Positions 53,371 through 63,852 are shown, counted from the stretch's first letter. The stretch is DNA of 64,000 nt from Rhodobacteraceae bacterium LMO-JJ12 (GCA_021555075.1 JAKGBX010000001.1:2356001-2420000), one strand, 5' to 3'. Numbers and translations are program-made. The notes: generated by a model from the sequence alone, not told the origin.

Positions 53371-53927
53371 GATCCAGAAAAATGGTGCGCTCCGAGCTAC
53401 GGTTCGGAGGCGACGAAGCTGGCCTCAATAGCAAAAAGCGAGAACGCTCCAATTGCAGGTGAGTTCCTCTACAGAATCCGCCCTTGGTGTCTTCCTCTGC
53501 ATAGCAGCACGTCACTTGAGCCATGCCTCTTTAAATATTTCCAAAAGTTTCGATTTCAGTTCCATCTGGCCGCACGAGACTGGCGTCGAAGTAAATTCTC
53601 GAGCCGACTTACAGTACATCAAAATCAATGGCTTACAGATCCATTCACCAAATCGGCGAAGTCATCAGGTCCGGAGAATATTGGCCCGAGAGAACGCTTT
53701 AACGCGTCCGGGCACAATTGTCGGTGTTCAGCCAATCCCGCATAACCCTTTAAAACAACGGAAAAATCCTGCCAAAGCCGGATCGGGAGAACAGTTTCTC
53801 AAGGGCAAGTGGCGAAGGGAACGCGACTGGTAGCGAACCTTCTCCACCTTCTAAGTTATTGATTTTATTGTGTCAGACTGCCAGTTCGAATCCCAACAGA
53901 TGCAAAAGAGACTTAGATCCAACTCGT
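53371..53927. other. Gene-free stretch between transposase remnants
   Basis: Frames are open in places, but no recognisable protein, RNA or repeat was found. Probably decayed insertion DNA. Confidence 0.35.
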
Positions 53928-54257
53928 AAATTCAGCCGCCTCGTCTTCGTGGTCGACTGCCCGCCTGCGGTAACGCCTCTCGCCGTTGATCTTCACAAAA
54001 ACCTCATCAAGATGCCATTGCCAGTTCGAGTAGGCGCGCAGATGCCGAACCCGTTTCTTGCATATCTCTGCCGCAAACATCGGGGCAAGTTTATTCCACC
54101 AGAACCGAACCGTATCATGGCTGATGTCGATGCCACGCTCGTGCAGCAGATCCTCGACATTGCGAAGTGAAAGCGGGAAGCGGACATACATCATCACCGC
54201 CAGGCGAATGACATCCGGGCTCGTCTTGAAGTAGCGAAAGGGGCTGTATTTTGTCAT
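53928..54257 (-). pseudogene. IS6-family transposase, N-terminal half (copy D)
   Basis: In-frame start MTKYSPFRYFKTSPDVIRLA at 54257, then NVEDLLHERGIDISHDTVRF and HLDEVFVKINGE with the first catalytic Asp. Homology breaks off after RAVDHEDEA, so the second Asp and the Glu are lost. Unlike copy B, the N-terminal frame is intact. Confidence 0.75.
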
Positions 54258-54319
54258 CCCGCGACGCTAATTGCTCGCGCTGCCCGCCTCAACCGATTTT
54301 GCTCTGACAGAACCGTGCC
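54258..54319 (-). mobile_element. IS6-family left end (copy D)
   Basis: Minus strand from 54319: GGCACGGTTCTGTCAGAGCA, then AAATCGGTTGAGGCGGGCAG, leading into the transposase. Best preserved terminal repeat in the window and the reference for copies A and B. Confidence 0.7.
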
Positions 54320-54360
54320 GGAATAAACCGCGACAGATCTAGAATCGCCTCGCGTTGGCT

Positions 54361-55332
54361 TTACCGGTTCCGTCGTTCAAATTCCTGTGACGGGGAAATA
54401 CCGAAGGTCTGCCTATAAGCAGCAGAGAAGTTGGCCAGCTGCGTGTAGCCCACCAAATGTCCAATCTCTGTTATCGACAGCGACGATCCCAAAAGCGCTT
54501 CACGGGCGACCTCCATCCGGCGGCCACGCAGGGTGGTATAGGCCGTTTCGCCGGTGATCTGGCGGAAGGCGGTGTTCAGCATGTTCCGGTTGACGCCCAC
54601 CAATCGGCAAAGCCTTGGCAGATCCGGCGGCGAGGCCAGATCGCTTTCGATGATGTCAAGCGCGGTTCGAACGATGCGTTCCGCCCGCATGCCGGCAAGC
54701 CCCGGTTCAGGCGTGGCCCCAAGCAGGCACTTTCCGACGTAGCTAAGGCATTTGTCGGACAAGTTCAGAAACCGGCTTTGCGTGACATCGGCCGGGCATC
54801 GGGTCATCCCTTGCAGGATCGTATCGGCCTGGCGTTGCAGGATTCTGGGCAGGGCAAGGCTGCGCAGGGTCTCGGTTTCGCCAAGTGCCCCTGACAGGTC
54901 TTGCTGCAGAGTCGAACCGTCGGCGATGTCGGGCAGGAACATCCCGTTCGCATCGCAGTCGATGCGCATCGTTACGACCTTTTCGTGTGATCGGGTCGAG
55001 AAATGCTGGGTCTTGCGCGAAGACCCCTTGTGGCTGATCACGAAAAGACGCGCACCTGATACACCCGGTTGGCGCCTGCTTCCGTCAAAGCTCATTTCCG
55101 CATGGCCGCTCACTTGCAGGCGGATCTTAATCCAGGATCCGCCGCTGAAATCCTGGGTGAAATCGGTCGCATAGTGGCCGTCAACCAAAAAGCCGCCAAC
55201 AGAGGCGTTGCTCGGTTCCAGATGCCACGTCTTGCCAACTAGCTTTCGATTGATGCAATCGCGCACACCGCCGGTGGCGATCGTGTTAGCGATCGCGGCA
55301 GGAGCAGACCATTCGTAAACCGGTTGTTGCAT
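54361..55332 (-). CDS. AraC-family transcriptional regulator
   Basis: 323 residues from the ATG at 55332; the frame is open for a further 123 codons upstream, but these look unlike any domain. C-terminal double HTH: MLNTAFRQITGETAYTTLRG and ITEIGHLVGYTQLANFSAAY, ending FGISPSQEF. The N-terminal half is of the AraC-binding-like type. Divergent from the GMC/dpp operon and its likely activator. Confidence 0.87.
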   Translation of the reverse strand: MQQPVYEWSAPAAIANTIATGGVRDCINRKLVGKTWHLEPSNASVGGFLVDGHYATDFTQDFSGGSWIKIRLQVSGHAEMSFDGSRRQPGVSGARLFVISHKGSSRKTQHFSTRSHEKVVTMRIDCDANGMFLPDIADGSTLQQDLSGALGETETLRSLALPRILQRQADTILQGMTRCPADVTQSRFLNLSDKCLSYVGKCLLGATPEPGLAGMRAERIVRTALDIIESDLASPPDLPRLCRLVGVNRNMLNTAFRQITGETAYTTLRGRRMEVAREALLGSSLSITEIGHLVGYTQLANFSAAYRQTFGISPSQEFERRNR

Positions 55333-55721
55333 GACAGTCAGCAGACCTCGGAAATCAGGAAAGGCAGCCAGTATGTACGGTCGACGCAGGTATTGCGGCA
55401 AAGCAAACCCTAGGGCGCACCGAACGTGGCCATGACCCAAGCTTATGAGCGACAATCCAGCTTGTAAAGCTTGCTCGCTGACGGTCGGCTTTTCGGGAAT
55501 CTTCGATCGATAAGACAGGGATCTTATGTAAGACACTGACAAAATTACATAAACAAAAGCTTCAAAAGGGCTGCAGCGCCGCCGGAGAGAAAGAAAGTGC
55601 ATTGCCCATAAGTCCGGGCCGCTGGTCTTGTTGACTAAAATCACATCGTCAAACAAGGTCTTTGAAAAGTCGTGGCCGGGTAACCGTGTCGCGAAAAGCA
55701 CGGATCATACGGTAGCAAAAC
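55333..55721. promoter_or_regulatory. Divergent region between the AraC gene and the GMC operon
   Basis: Contains an imperfect inverted repeat CTTGTTGAC/GTCAAACAAG (55627-55635 and 55648-55657), about 65 bases before the GMC start, a plausible regulator site. No gene seen apart from the in-frame extension of the AraC frame. Confidence 0.4.
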
Positions 55722-57314
55722 ATGGAAACCACCGAGTTCGATTTCATTGTCGTCGGCGCCGGAAGCGCTGGATGCGCCGTGGCCGCGCGGCTATCCGAGG
55801 ATGGCACCAAAAAGGTCGCACTGATTGAATCCGGCAATCGGGAAAAGCTGAATGTGACCAGCCTGCCCGCCGCGTTGCTGTATACGATCGGCAATGACCG
55901 GTACGACTGGAAATACAAGACCGAACCCGATCCGACGCGCGATGGTCTGGTCGAAAACTGGCCGCGCGGGCGTGTTCCGGGTGGTTCTTCCGCGATCAAC
56001 GGCATGATCTACATTCGCGGACGGAAGGTTGATTTCGAACGCTGGAAATCCATGGGCAACACTGGCTGGGGCTGGGACGATGTCCTGCCTGTCTTCCGCA
56101 AGCTTGAGACATCGGATTTCGGGCCGAACCAGTATCGCGGCGCGCTTGGCCCGCAGAATGTCGAACAGGTCAGCTTTCGCCATCCGGTCAGCAAGATTTT
56201 CATGGAAGCGGTGGCCAACACCGGCCTACCCGCCGTCGAGGATCTGAACGGTGCCGATGAAGAAGGCATCGCCTGGAATCAGGGGGCGACGAAAAACGGC
56301 AAACGCTGTTCGTCCTGGGATGCCTATATCAAACCCAACCTCGGGCGCCGCAATCTGATCACCATCGACGGGACGCTAGTGCGCAAGGTGACCATGTCGG
56401 CCGGACGCGCCGACGGGATCGAGATCGAGCGCAAGGGCAAGGTGCGAAACCTGTCGGCCCGCGCCGGAGTGGTGCTGTGTGCCGGGGCGATCAACACCCC
56501 GCAAATCCTGATGCTGTCGGGCATCGGTGACCCAAAGCAGCTGGCGCGCCACGGCATTGAAACGCAGATACCAAGTCCGCAGGTCGGTGCGAACTTGATG
56601 GAACACCCCGGCATGTATGTGCTGGCCGAACTGAAGATGCCGACCGCCAACGCCTTTCGCCGACTTGATCGCGGTGCCATGGCGATGGCGAACTGGCTGA
56701 TGTCCGGTGGCGGGCCGATGGGCACGCCCTCGGCGCAACTGATCGGCTTTTTCCGCTCGCAAACAGAGCTCAGCGAAGCCGACATGCAATTCCTGCTGTT
56801 CCCCTATGGCAGCTTCATGAAGAATGACCGCCGGATCTTTCCACAGCGAAATCTGGTCACCATTCTGGTCAATGCCAACTATCCGGTCAGCCGTGGCCAA
56901 CTTGACCTTGCGTCGGCAAACCCGGCCGACCCTATCCGCATCTTTCCAAGGTTTCTGGACGATCCCGCCGATACCGATGCAATGAAGCGCGCCCTGGCAT
57001 GGATACGCCAACTGGTCCGCACCGAACCATTGAAAAGCCAGTTCCTGCGGTTTCTGGACATTCCGGATCCGAACGAAGGTAAGGATGACAAATACATCCG
57101 CGATTTCACCCGACCCTTCTATCACCCCGCCGGCACCTGCCGGATGGGAAGCGATCCGGGGTCGGTCGTCACGCCGGACCTCAGGGTGCGCGGGCTGGAC
57201 GGTCTTTGGGTCGCTGACGCATCGGTTTTTCCCGATCACATCGGCGGCAACGCCAATGCCACCACGATAATGGTTGGCGAAAAGGCCGCGAGTTTTATCA
57301 AGGACGCAACATGA
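55722..57314 (+). CDS. GMC-family oxidoreductase (choline-dehydrogenase-like)
   Basis: FAD flavoprotein, 530 residues, oxidising an alcohol to an aldehyde. FAD-binding GAGSAGCAVAARLSE at residues 12-26, GMC signature RGRVPGGSSAINGMIYIRG, second signature GAINTPQILMLSGIGD, and C-terminal FYHPAGTCRMG, with a catalytic His candidate in DHIGGNANATTIM. Its stop overlaps the next ATG. First gene of a catabolic/import operon that ends with an aldehyde dehydrogenase, so alcohol to aldehyde to acid is a likely path. Confidence 0.92.
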   Translation: METTEFDFIVVGAGSAGCAVAARLSEDGTKKVALIESGNREKLNVTSLPAALLYTIGNDRYDWKYKTEPDPTRDGLVENWPRGRVPGGSSAINGMIYIRGRKVDFERWKSMGNTGWGWDDVLPVFRKLETSDFGPNQYRGALGPQNVEQVSFRHPVSKIFMEAVANTGLPAVEDLNGADEEGIAWNQGATKNGKRCSSWDAYIKPNLGRRNLITIDGTLVRKVTMSAGRADGIEIERKGKVRNLSARAGVVLCAGAINTPQILMLSGIGDPKQLARHGIETQIPSPQVGANLMEHPGMYVLAELKMPTANAFRRLDRGAMAMANWLMSGGGPMGTPSAQLIGFFRSQTELSEADMQFLLFPYGSFMKNDRRIFPQRNLVTILVNANYPVSRGQLDLASANPADPIRIFPRFLDDPADTDAMKRALAWIRQLVRTEPLKSQFLRFLDIPDPNEGKDDKYIRDFTRPFYHPAGTCRMGSDPGSVVTPDLRVRGLDGLWVADASVFPDHIGGNANATTIMVGEKAASFIKDAT

Positions 57315-57331
57315 AAGAGGAGAAACAAAGA

Positions 57332-58921
57332 ATGACAAAGATACCCAGAAGACTAACCACAAGACTATTGGGGGCCGCCGTTGCGCTTGTCGTGGCGCAC
57401 TCCAGCCTTTCAACCGCTGCGTTTGCGCAAGACACCAAGGCGCTGAACGCTGTGCTTGAGGCCGAGATCGTAACCCTCGACCCGCATTTCACCACGGCCT
57501 ACATCTCGCGGACCTTCGGCTACATGGTCTATGACACCCTGTTCGGCATGGACAGTGCGGGCGAAATGCACCCCCAGATGATCGACAGCTGGACGACCAG
57601 TGACGATCAGCTGGTCTGGACCTTCACGCTGCGCGACGGCCTGAAATGGCACGACGGCACCCCGGTCACCGCCGAGGACACCGTCGCGTCGATCACCCGC
57701 TGGTGGACCAAGGCAACCCTTGGTGGCCTGCTGAAAAAAGCCACCACCGAAATCACGGCGACGGACGACAAGACCTTTACCATCACGCTGAACGAACCTT
57801 TCGGCCTGATGCTGACGGCCCTTGGCCATCCAAACTCGCCCACCCCCTTCATGATGCCCAAGCGCCTTGCCGACACCCCGGCCAGCGAGCAACTTCAGGA
57901 AGTCATGGGTTCGGGGCCTTATGTCTACAGCAAAGCCAACCACCGTCAGGGCGACTCGATGGTTCTGGCAAAAAACCAAGACTATATCCCCCGCGACGAA
58001 CCGGCCGATTTCCTGTCCGGCGGCAAGGTCGTGAATGTTGATGAGCTGATCATCAAGGTTCTGCCCGACAGCACCACCGCCACAACCGCCCTGACCGCGG
58101 GCGAGGTGGATTATGTCCAGTATCCGCCGTTCGATCTGCTGCCGATGCTGGAAAGTGACCCCGACATCAACGTCCTGACCTTCAGCGGCGTCAACATGTA
58201 CCAGGGCTATCTGCGTCTGAACCACCGCAACCCGCCCTTCGACGATCCGGCAATCCGCCGCGTACTGTGGAACATCGTCGATCAGGATTCGATCCCAACG
58301 GCGCTTGGCCTGTCCGGCGACTATATGGTGCCCGGCTGCAAGTCGTTCTTCATGTGCGGCACCCCGTATGAAACGACAGCGGGTTCGATCGCACCGGAAA
58401 AAACCTCAGTCGAGCTGGCCAAGGAAGCACTGGCCAAGACCGACTACAACGGTGAGCTTATCACGATCCTGCAGGCAACAGACATCGACGCCACCCGCGT
58501 TTCGTCGGCAGTGGCCTATGAATGGATGCGTCAGGTCGGCTTCAATGTCGAACTGAAAGCGATGGATTGGGCGTCGGTTCTGAGCAACCGCAGCACCCCC
58601 GAGGGCTGGCACCTGTTCGGCGTTCATGGCATCGGTCTCGACCTCGCCTTGCCGATCACCCACTATTTCATCGCCCGCAACTGCATCGACTATGCCGGCT
58701 GGAACTGTGACGAGAAAGTTGGCGAATACCTGGCCGCCTTCCCGCGTGCTACCACCCAGGCAGAGCGTCAGGACCTTGCCGACAAAATTTCCGAACGCGC
58801 CTTTGAGACGGTTCCGGCGGTGATGTGGGGCCAAATCGCGCAACCGGCGGCCTTCCGCAAGAACGTGACCGGCATCATCCCCTCGGCCATCCCGGTCTTC
58901 TGGGAACTGCAAAAGAACTGA
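57332..58921 (+). CDS. Dipeptide-type ABC transporter substrate-binding protein (family 5)
   Basis: 529 residues from ATG 57332 with GAGGAG 9 bases upstream; an ATG at 57311 overlaps the GMC stop. Signal peptide to about residue 32 (TAAFAQ). Typical SBP_bac_5 features: AEIVTLDPHFTTAY near the mature start, TFTLRDGLKWHDGTPVTAED and NHRNPPFDDPAIRRVLW. Supplies the DppBC-like permease. Such systems carry peptides, opines, nickel chelates and glycosides. Confidence 0.9.
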   Translation: MTKIPRRLTTRLLGAAVALVVAHSSLSTAAFAQDTKALNAVLEAEIVTLDPHFTTAYISRTFGYMVYDTLFGMDSAGEMHPQMIDSWTTSDDQLVWTFTLRDGLKWHDGTPVTAEDTVASITRWWTKATLGGLLKKATTEITATDDKTFTITLNEPFGLMLTALGHPNSPTPFMMPKRLADTPASEQLQEVMGSGPYVYSKANHRQGDSMVLAKNQDYIPRDEPADFLSGGKVVNVDELIIKVLPDSTTATTALTAGEVDYVQYPPFDLLPMLESDPDINVLTFSGVNMYQGYLRLNHRNPPFDDPAIRRVLWNIVDQDSIPTALGLSGDYMVPGCKSFFMCGTPYETTAGSIAPEKTSVELAKEALAKTDYNGELITILQATDIDATRVSSAVAYEWMRQVGFNVELKAMDWASVLSNRSTPEGWHLFGVHGIGLDLALPITHYFIARNCIDYAGWNCDEKVGEYLAAFPRATTQAERQDLADKISERAFETVPAVMWGQIAQPAAFRKNVTGIIPSAIPVFWELQKN

Positions 58922-58932
58922 TCTTAACCAAG

Positions 58933-58969
58933 GCGGCGGCCCTGTGGACCATGCCCAGCGGGCCGCCGC
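58933..58969 (+). terminator. Intercistronic hairpin after the Dpp binding-protein gene
   Basis: Perfect 10-bp stem GCGGCGGCCC/GGGCCGCCGC (58933-58942 and 58960-58969), 17-base loop, no T-run. Likely reduces read-through or protects the binding-protein mRNA. Confidence 0.5.
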
Positions 58970-59008
58970 ACCCTCGCCCAATCCGCTTTCAGGACAGGAG
59001 CCGCGCTG

Positions 59009-59950
59009 GTGTACAAGTCGATTGTCAACCGAATCCTTTCGATCATTCCGGTAATTTTCGTCGTGTCGCTGTTCGTTTTCTCGCTGCTCTACCTTACGCC
59101 CGGTGACCCGGCGCTGGTGGTTGCGGGACCGACCGCGACCGCAGAAGACGTTGCCAAAATCCGCGAATCCTTGGGTCTGAACGATCCTTTTCTCGTCCGC
59201 TATATCGGCTGGTTGGACGATATCGTCCGACTGGATTTCGGACATTCCATTCTTAACAATGCGCCGGTTTCCGATTTGATCCTGCAGCGGATCGAGCCCA
59301 CCGTATCGATGATGGTACTGACCATCATCTTTGCCGTAGTGATCGCCGTGCCGCTGGGCATTTTCGCCGCCGCCAACGTCAACAGCCTGATCGACCGGCT
59401 TGTCATGCTGTTCGCGATTTCGGCGTTCTCGATCCCGATCTTCATCATCGGCTATGTTCTGGCACGCGAATTCGCGCTGAAGGCCGGATGGTTCCCGGTG
59501 CAGGGCTATGCCTATCTAAGCGAAGGTTTCTGGCCATGGATACATCATCTTGTGCTGCCTTCGGTGTCGCTGGGGCTGGTCTATGTCGCGTTGATCGCGC
59601 GGATCTCTCGGGCGGCGATGCTTGAGGTTTTGTCGGAAGACTACATCCGTACCGCGCGCGCCAAGGGGCTGCGGCGCAGACGCATCCTGTTCCTGCATGC
59701 ATTGCGCAACGCCGCGAACCCCATCGTGACGATCATCGGCGTTGGCGTCGCCCTGCTGATCGGTGGGTCGGTGGTGACCGAAAGCGTGTTCGGCATCCCC
59801 GGCCTTGGCCGCCTGACCGTCGATGCGATCCTGCGGCGCGACTATCCCGTCATTCAGGCCGTTATGCTGCTGTTTTCTCTGCTTTACGTTCTGGTCAATC
59901 TTCTGGTCGACATCGTCTATGTGATGCTTGACCCCCGAATTCGGTACTGA
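59009..59950 (+). CDS. Dipeptide-type ABC transporter permease (DppB-like)
   Basis: 313 residues from GTG 59009, with AGGAG 8 bases upstream. Six helices; N-terminal FVFSLLYLTPGDPALVVAG and C-terminal coupling region DYIRTARAKGLRRRRILFLH and SVVTESVFGIPGLGRL are diagnostic. Confidence 0.92.
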   Translation: MYKSIVNRILSIIPVIFVVSLFVFSLLYLTPGDPALVVAGPTATAEDVAKIRESLGLNDPFLVRYIGWLDDIVRLDFGHSILNNAPVSDLILQRIEPTVSMMVLTIIFAVVIAVPLGIFAAANVNSLIDRLVMLFAISAFSIPIFIIGYVLAREFALKAGWFPVQGYAYLSEGFWPWIHHLVLPSVSLGLVYVALIARISRAAMLEVLSEDYIRTARAKGLRRRRILFLHALRNAANPIVTIIGVGVALLIGGSVVTESVFGIPGLGRLTVDAILRRDYPVIQAVMLLFSLLYVLVNLLVDIVYVMLDPRIRY

Positions 59951-59954
59951 TCCC

Positions 59955-60791
59955 ATGTATCCACAACATTCCGTCTGGCGCTCGGCGCTGCGCAATCCCA
60001 GCATTGTGGTCGGTGGGACCGTTCTGCTGTTGATCCTGATCTTGTCGATCTTCGCGCCCTACATGGGCACAATCGACCCGATGGAGATGAGCTTTCTGAA
60101 CCGCACCAAGGATCCGTCGTCAGAATACTGGTTCGGCACCGACGCCTATGGTCGCGACCTGTATTCACGGGTTCTGTATGGTGGCCGGGTGTCTTTGCTG
60201 ATCGGCTTTTCGGTCGCGATCCTGGCGACAGTGTTTGGCCTGCTGATCGGCCTTGTGTCAGGATATTTCCGGTTTGCCGACATGATCATCATGCGGATCA
60301 TGGATGGCCTGATGTCGATCCCGGCCGTCCTGCTGGCCATCGCGATGACGGCATTGATGCAGGGGTCGGTGCTGAATGTCATCATCGCCATAACGGTGTC
60401 GGAAGTGCCGCGCGTCGTCCGGGTAGTGCGGGGCAGCGTTCTGTCGCTGCGCGAGCGCACCTATGTCGAGGCCGCCATTGTGTCGGGCACCCGGACGCCG
60501 ACGATCATCGCGCGCCACATCCTGCCCAACACCTTTGCACCGCTGGTCGTGCAGGCCACCTATATTTTCGCCGCCGCGATGATCATGGAGGCGATCATGT
60601 CCTTCATCGGCGCCGGCACACCGCCTGCGATCCCATCATGGGGCAACATCATCGCAGAAGGCCGCACCCTCTGGCAGGTGAAATTCCTGATCATCCTGTT
60701 CCCGGCCCTGATCCTGTCGATCTCAGTCTTCGCAATCAACATGATGGGCGATGGGTTGCGCGATCTGCTTGATCCGAAGTCGTCGAGGTAA
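59955..60791 (+). CDS. Dipeptide-type ABC transporter permease (DppC-like)
   Basis: 278 residues from ATG 59955; a TTG at 59928 inside the dppB-like end is an alternative. FGTDAYGRDLYSRVLYGGRV and the coupling loop TYVEAAIVSGTRTPTIIARH are typical of DppC. Confidence 0.92.
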   Translation: MYPQHSVWRSALRNPSIVVGGTVLLLILILSIFAPYMGTIDPMEMSFLNRTKDPSSEYWFGTDAYGRDLYSRVLYGGRVSLLIGFSVAILATVFGLLIGLVSGYFRFADMIIMRIMDGLMSIPAVLLAIAMTALMQGSVLNVIIAITVSEVPRVVRVVRGSVLSLRERTYVEAAIVSGTRTPTIIARHILPNTFAPLVVQATYIFAAAMIMEAIMSFIGAGTPPAIPSWGNIIAEGRTLWQVKFLIILFPALILSISVFAINMMGDGLRDLLDPKSSR

Positions 60792-60797
60792 TTGACC

Positions 60798-62660
60798 ATG
60801 ACCGTTACACCCATCTCACACATTGACCCGATCACCTCCCCGATCACCTCGGCGCCACATCCCGGAACCGACGTGGCCCTGTCCGTACGCGGCTTTGGCA
60901 CCTCAGTCCGTGGTCAAGGCAAGGACATCTCGCTGGTGCGCGACATGTCCTTCGACATCCGGAAGGGGCAGACCCTTGCCGTCGTCGGAGAATCGGGTTC
61001 GGGCAAAAGCGTCACCGCCCTGTCGATTATGAGGCTTATGGACAAGGGCGCAAAGACCACCGGGCAGGTGTTTCTGCACGGACAAGACCTGCTGTTGCTG
61101 CCGCCGCGCGCGATGGAGGACATCCGCGGCGACCGTATCGGCATGATCTTTCAGGAACCGATGACCTCGCTCAACCCGGTGTTGCCGATCGGGCCTCAAA
61201 TCGAAGAAGTCATCCGCCGCCACGACCGCGAAGAGGGCGCCAAGATGTCGGCACAGGTCACCCGGCTTCTGGACAAGGTCCAGATCCCGAACGCGGGCCA
61301 GCGGCTGAAGGACTACCCGCATCAGTTGTCGGGGGGACAACGCCAGCGGGTGATGATTGCCATGGCCCTAGCCTGCAGCCCCGATCTGTTGATCGCGGAT
61401 GAACCGACGACCGCGCTGGATGTGACTACGCAGGCCAACATCGTGAACCTGCTCAAGCAGATCCAGGCCGAGGATCATACCGCGATCATGTTCATTACCC
61501 ACGACATGGGTGTCGTGGCCGAGGTCGCGGACGAAATCATCGTGATGCGCAACGGCGAGATGGTCGAAAAAGGCGCCGCACGGCAGATTTTTCAGGCCCC
61601 GACCCAGCCCTATACCCGCCGCCTTCTGTCGGCGGTTCCGGTGATCGGCAGCATGCGCGGCATTGCGCATCCCGAACGCTTTCCGGTGCTGCGCGACGAG
61701 GAAACGCCCGCAGATGCGCCCGCCACATTCGAGCCGTCCAAACCGTCGATGGCAGGTCCGGCGCTGACGGTGCGCGACATCAAGATCAACTACCAGGTGC
61801 CGTCGCGCAAATCCATCTTTGGCAAGGACATCATCCGGGCGGTCAAAGGCGTCAGCTTTGATCTCAATCCGGGTGAAACGCTGTCCATCGTCGGGGAATC
61901 CGGCTGTGGGAAATCGACCATCGCGCGCAGCGTTCTGGGGCTTCAGCCGCTTAGCGGCGGCGAGATCACGATTGGTGGCCAAACCATGTCGGGCGCGAAT
62001 GCTGCTGAATTGCGACAGGTGCGGCGCAACATCCAGATGGTGTTTCAGGATCCCTACGCCAGCCTCAATCCCCGCCTGCGCATCGGAGATGCGATCAGCG
62101 AACCACTTATGGCCCACGGCGTCAGCCGGTCCGAAGCGCTTGAGACAGCGCGCCGACTTCTTGAAGAAGTCGGGCTGAGCGGCGACATGATATCACGCCG
62201 CCCGCACGAATTTTCGGGCGGGCAACGGCAGCGCATCTGCATCGCCCGCGCGCTGGCCCTGAACCCGAAAGTCATTGTCGCGGACGAGGCGGTTTCGGCG
62301 CTGGATGTGTCGGTGAAAACCCAGGTGTTGAACCTGTTCATGGATCTTCAGGATCGCTATGGCATCGCGTTCCTGTTCATCTCGCATGACATGGCGGTGG
62401 TCGAACGGCTTAGCCACCGGGTCGCGGTGATGTATTTCGGTGAAATCGTCGAGATAGGCCCGCGAATGGCGGTGTTCGACAATCCGACCCACCCCTATAC
62501 CCAGCGGCTTTTGTCTGCGGTGCCGGTGCCCGATCCGGACCGCCGCCAATCCATCGGTCCGGTGCAATCAGAACCCGTGCAGCGCGATGAAAGCGCAGGC
62601 CGGGACGATGCCGCGCGCAGTTATCGCAACCTTGGGGGTGGGCATTATGTCCTTGAATGA
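60798..62660 (+). CDS. Dipeptide-type ABC transporter ATPase, fused DppD-DppF
   Basis: 620 residues from ATG 60798 (GAGG upstream). Two complete ATPase domains in one chain: Walker A GESGSGKS near 60 and GESGCGKST near 365, signatures [15 protein letters not shown] and [15 protein letters not shown], Walker [13 protein letters not shown] and [12 protein letters not shown] (Ala for Pro). Each half ends with the [13 protein letters not shown] or [13 protein letters not shown] oligopeptide-transporter tail. Usually two separate genes, here fused. Confidence 0.92.
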   Translation: MTVTPISHIDPITSPITSAPHPGTDVALSVRGFGTSVRGQGKDISLVRDMSFDIRKGQTLAVVGESGSGKSVTALSIMRLMDKGAKTTGQVFLHGQDLLLLPPRAMEDIRGDRIGMIFQEPMTSLNPVLPIGPQIEEVIRRHDREEGAKMSAQVTRLLDKVQIPNAGQRLKDYPHQLSGGQRQRVMIAMALACSPDLLIADEPTTALDVTTQANIVNLLKQIQAEDHTAIMFITHDMGVVAEVADEIIVMRNGEMVEKGAARQIFQAPTQPYTRRLLSAVPVIGSMRGIAHPERFPVLRDEETPADAPATFEPSKPSMAGPALTVRDIKINYQVPSRKSIFGKDIIRAVKGVSFDLNPGETLSIVGESGCGKSTIARSVLGLQPLSGGEITIGGQTMSGANAAELRQVRRNIQMVFQDPYASLNPRLRIGDAISEPLMAHGVSRSEALETARRLLEEVGLSGDMISRRPHEFSGGQRQRICIARALALNPKVIVADEAVSALDVSVKTQVLNLFMDLQDRYGIAFLFISHDMAVVERLSHRVAVMYFGEIVEIGPRMAVFDNPTHPYTQRLLSAVPVPDPDRRQSIGPVQSEPVQRDESAGRDDAARSYRNLGGGHYVLE

Positions 62661-63852
62661 TACAGCAGATCTGCCCGCGGAAATGACCTTGCAGATCCCC
62701 GATGGCATCGCGGCGCTGGCCTACGACATGACCATCTGGCGCAGGCATCTGCACGCCCATCCCGAAACCGCCTTTGAAGAGGTCGAAACCGCCCGGTTCA
62801 TCGCGGACAAGCTGCGCGCGTTCGGGGGTATAAAGGTGCATGAGGGGCTGGCAGGCACCGGCGTGATCGGGGTTCTGGACAGCGGCACACCGGGGCCATC
62901 GGTTGGCCTGCGCGCCGATATCGACGCGCTGGATATTGTCGAGCAGACCAACCTGCCCTGGTCATCCAGAACGCCGGGCAAGATGCACGCCTGTGGCCAT
63001 GATGGTCATACCACGATGCTGCTGGGGGCCGCGAAACATCTGGCGACCCGGGGTGGTTTTGCGGGCCGTGTCGTGTTCATCTTCCAGCCTGCCGAGGAAA
63101 ACGAAGGCGGCGCGAAAGTGATGCTGGATCAGGGCCTGTTTGATCTTTTTCCCGTGGATGCCGTGTTTGCCCTGCACAATCGCCCCGGCCTTGCGGTCGG
63201 CCAGTTCGCGATTTCACCCGGACCGGTGATGGCCGGGTATGACCTGTTCCACATCACCGTCACGGGTAAGGGCGGCCACGCGGCCAAGCCGCATCTGGCC
63301 GTCGATCCGATCCTGATCAGCGCGCATATCCTTGTCGGGTTGCAGTCGGTCGTATCACGTATGGCCGATCCGATTGCGCCCGTCGTGCTGTCATGCACGC
63401 AGATTTCCGCAGGCGAGGCGATAAACGCGATACCGGGCGAGGTGCGCATCGCAGGTACGGTACGCTGTTTTGATCCTGCGGTTCAGGCCATGGCCGAAAC
63501 GGCGATCCGCCGGATCGTGTCGATGACCGCCGGGGCCCATGGCGGCCACGCCAGCGTCGACTATGAACATCGCTATCCGGCGCTGGTGAATGACCCGGCC
63601 TCGGCGGATCTGGCGCGCAATGCCGCGGCCCCGGTCTTTGGCGCCGCCGGCGTACAGGCGATGCCGCAGGGTACCGGATCGGAAGACTTTGCCTTTATGC
63701 TGCAACAGCGGCCCGGGGCCTATGGCCTGCTTGGCACGGGCGACGGACCCAGCGTTCACAACCCCGCATATGACTTTAACGACGATGTCCTGACGCATGG
63801 CGCCGCATGGTGGACCTCGCTCGTGGATATGTTTTTCACCCGCGCGGGCTGA
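62647..63852 (+). CDS. M20-family amidohydrolase (hippurate hydrolase-like)
   Basis: 401 residues from ATG 62647; overlaps the ATPase end by 14 bases. Zinc-peptidase M20D motifs: RRHLHAHPETAFEE, GLRADIDALDI, MHACGHDGHTTMLLG with metal ligands, IFQPAEENEGGAKVM with catalytic Glu, and PQGTGSEDFAF. Such enzymes remove an acyl group from N-acyl amino acids or related amides, consistent with an imported acylated compound. Confidence 0.92.
   Translation: MSLNDTADLPAEMTLQIPDGIAALAYDMTIWRRHLHAHPETAFEEVETARFIADKLRAFGGIKVHEGLAGTGVIGVLDSGTPGPSVGLRADIDALDIVEQTNLPWSSRTPGKMHACGHDGHTTMLLGAAKHLATRGGFAGRVVFIFQPAEENEGGAKVMLDQGLFDLFPVDAVFALHNRPGLAVGQFAISPGPVMAGYDLFHITVTGKGGHAAKPHLAVDPILISAHILVGLQSVVSRMADPIAPVVLSCTQISAGEAINAIPGEVRIAGTVRCFDPAVQAMAETAIRRIVSMTAGAHGGHASVDYEHRYPALVNDPASADLARNAAAPVFGAAGVQAMPQGTGSEDFAFMLQQRPGAYGLLGTGDGPSVHNPAYDFNDDVLTHGAAWWTSLVDMFFTRAG

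Noticed and set aside
53453-53833. 126-codon plus-strand frame
   Set aside because: No recognisable protein and set within decayed insertion DNA.
55333-55701. In-frame N-terminal extension of the AraC regulator by 123 codons
   Set aside because: The extension has no domain, and the shorter product has the usual AraC length and domain layout.
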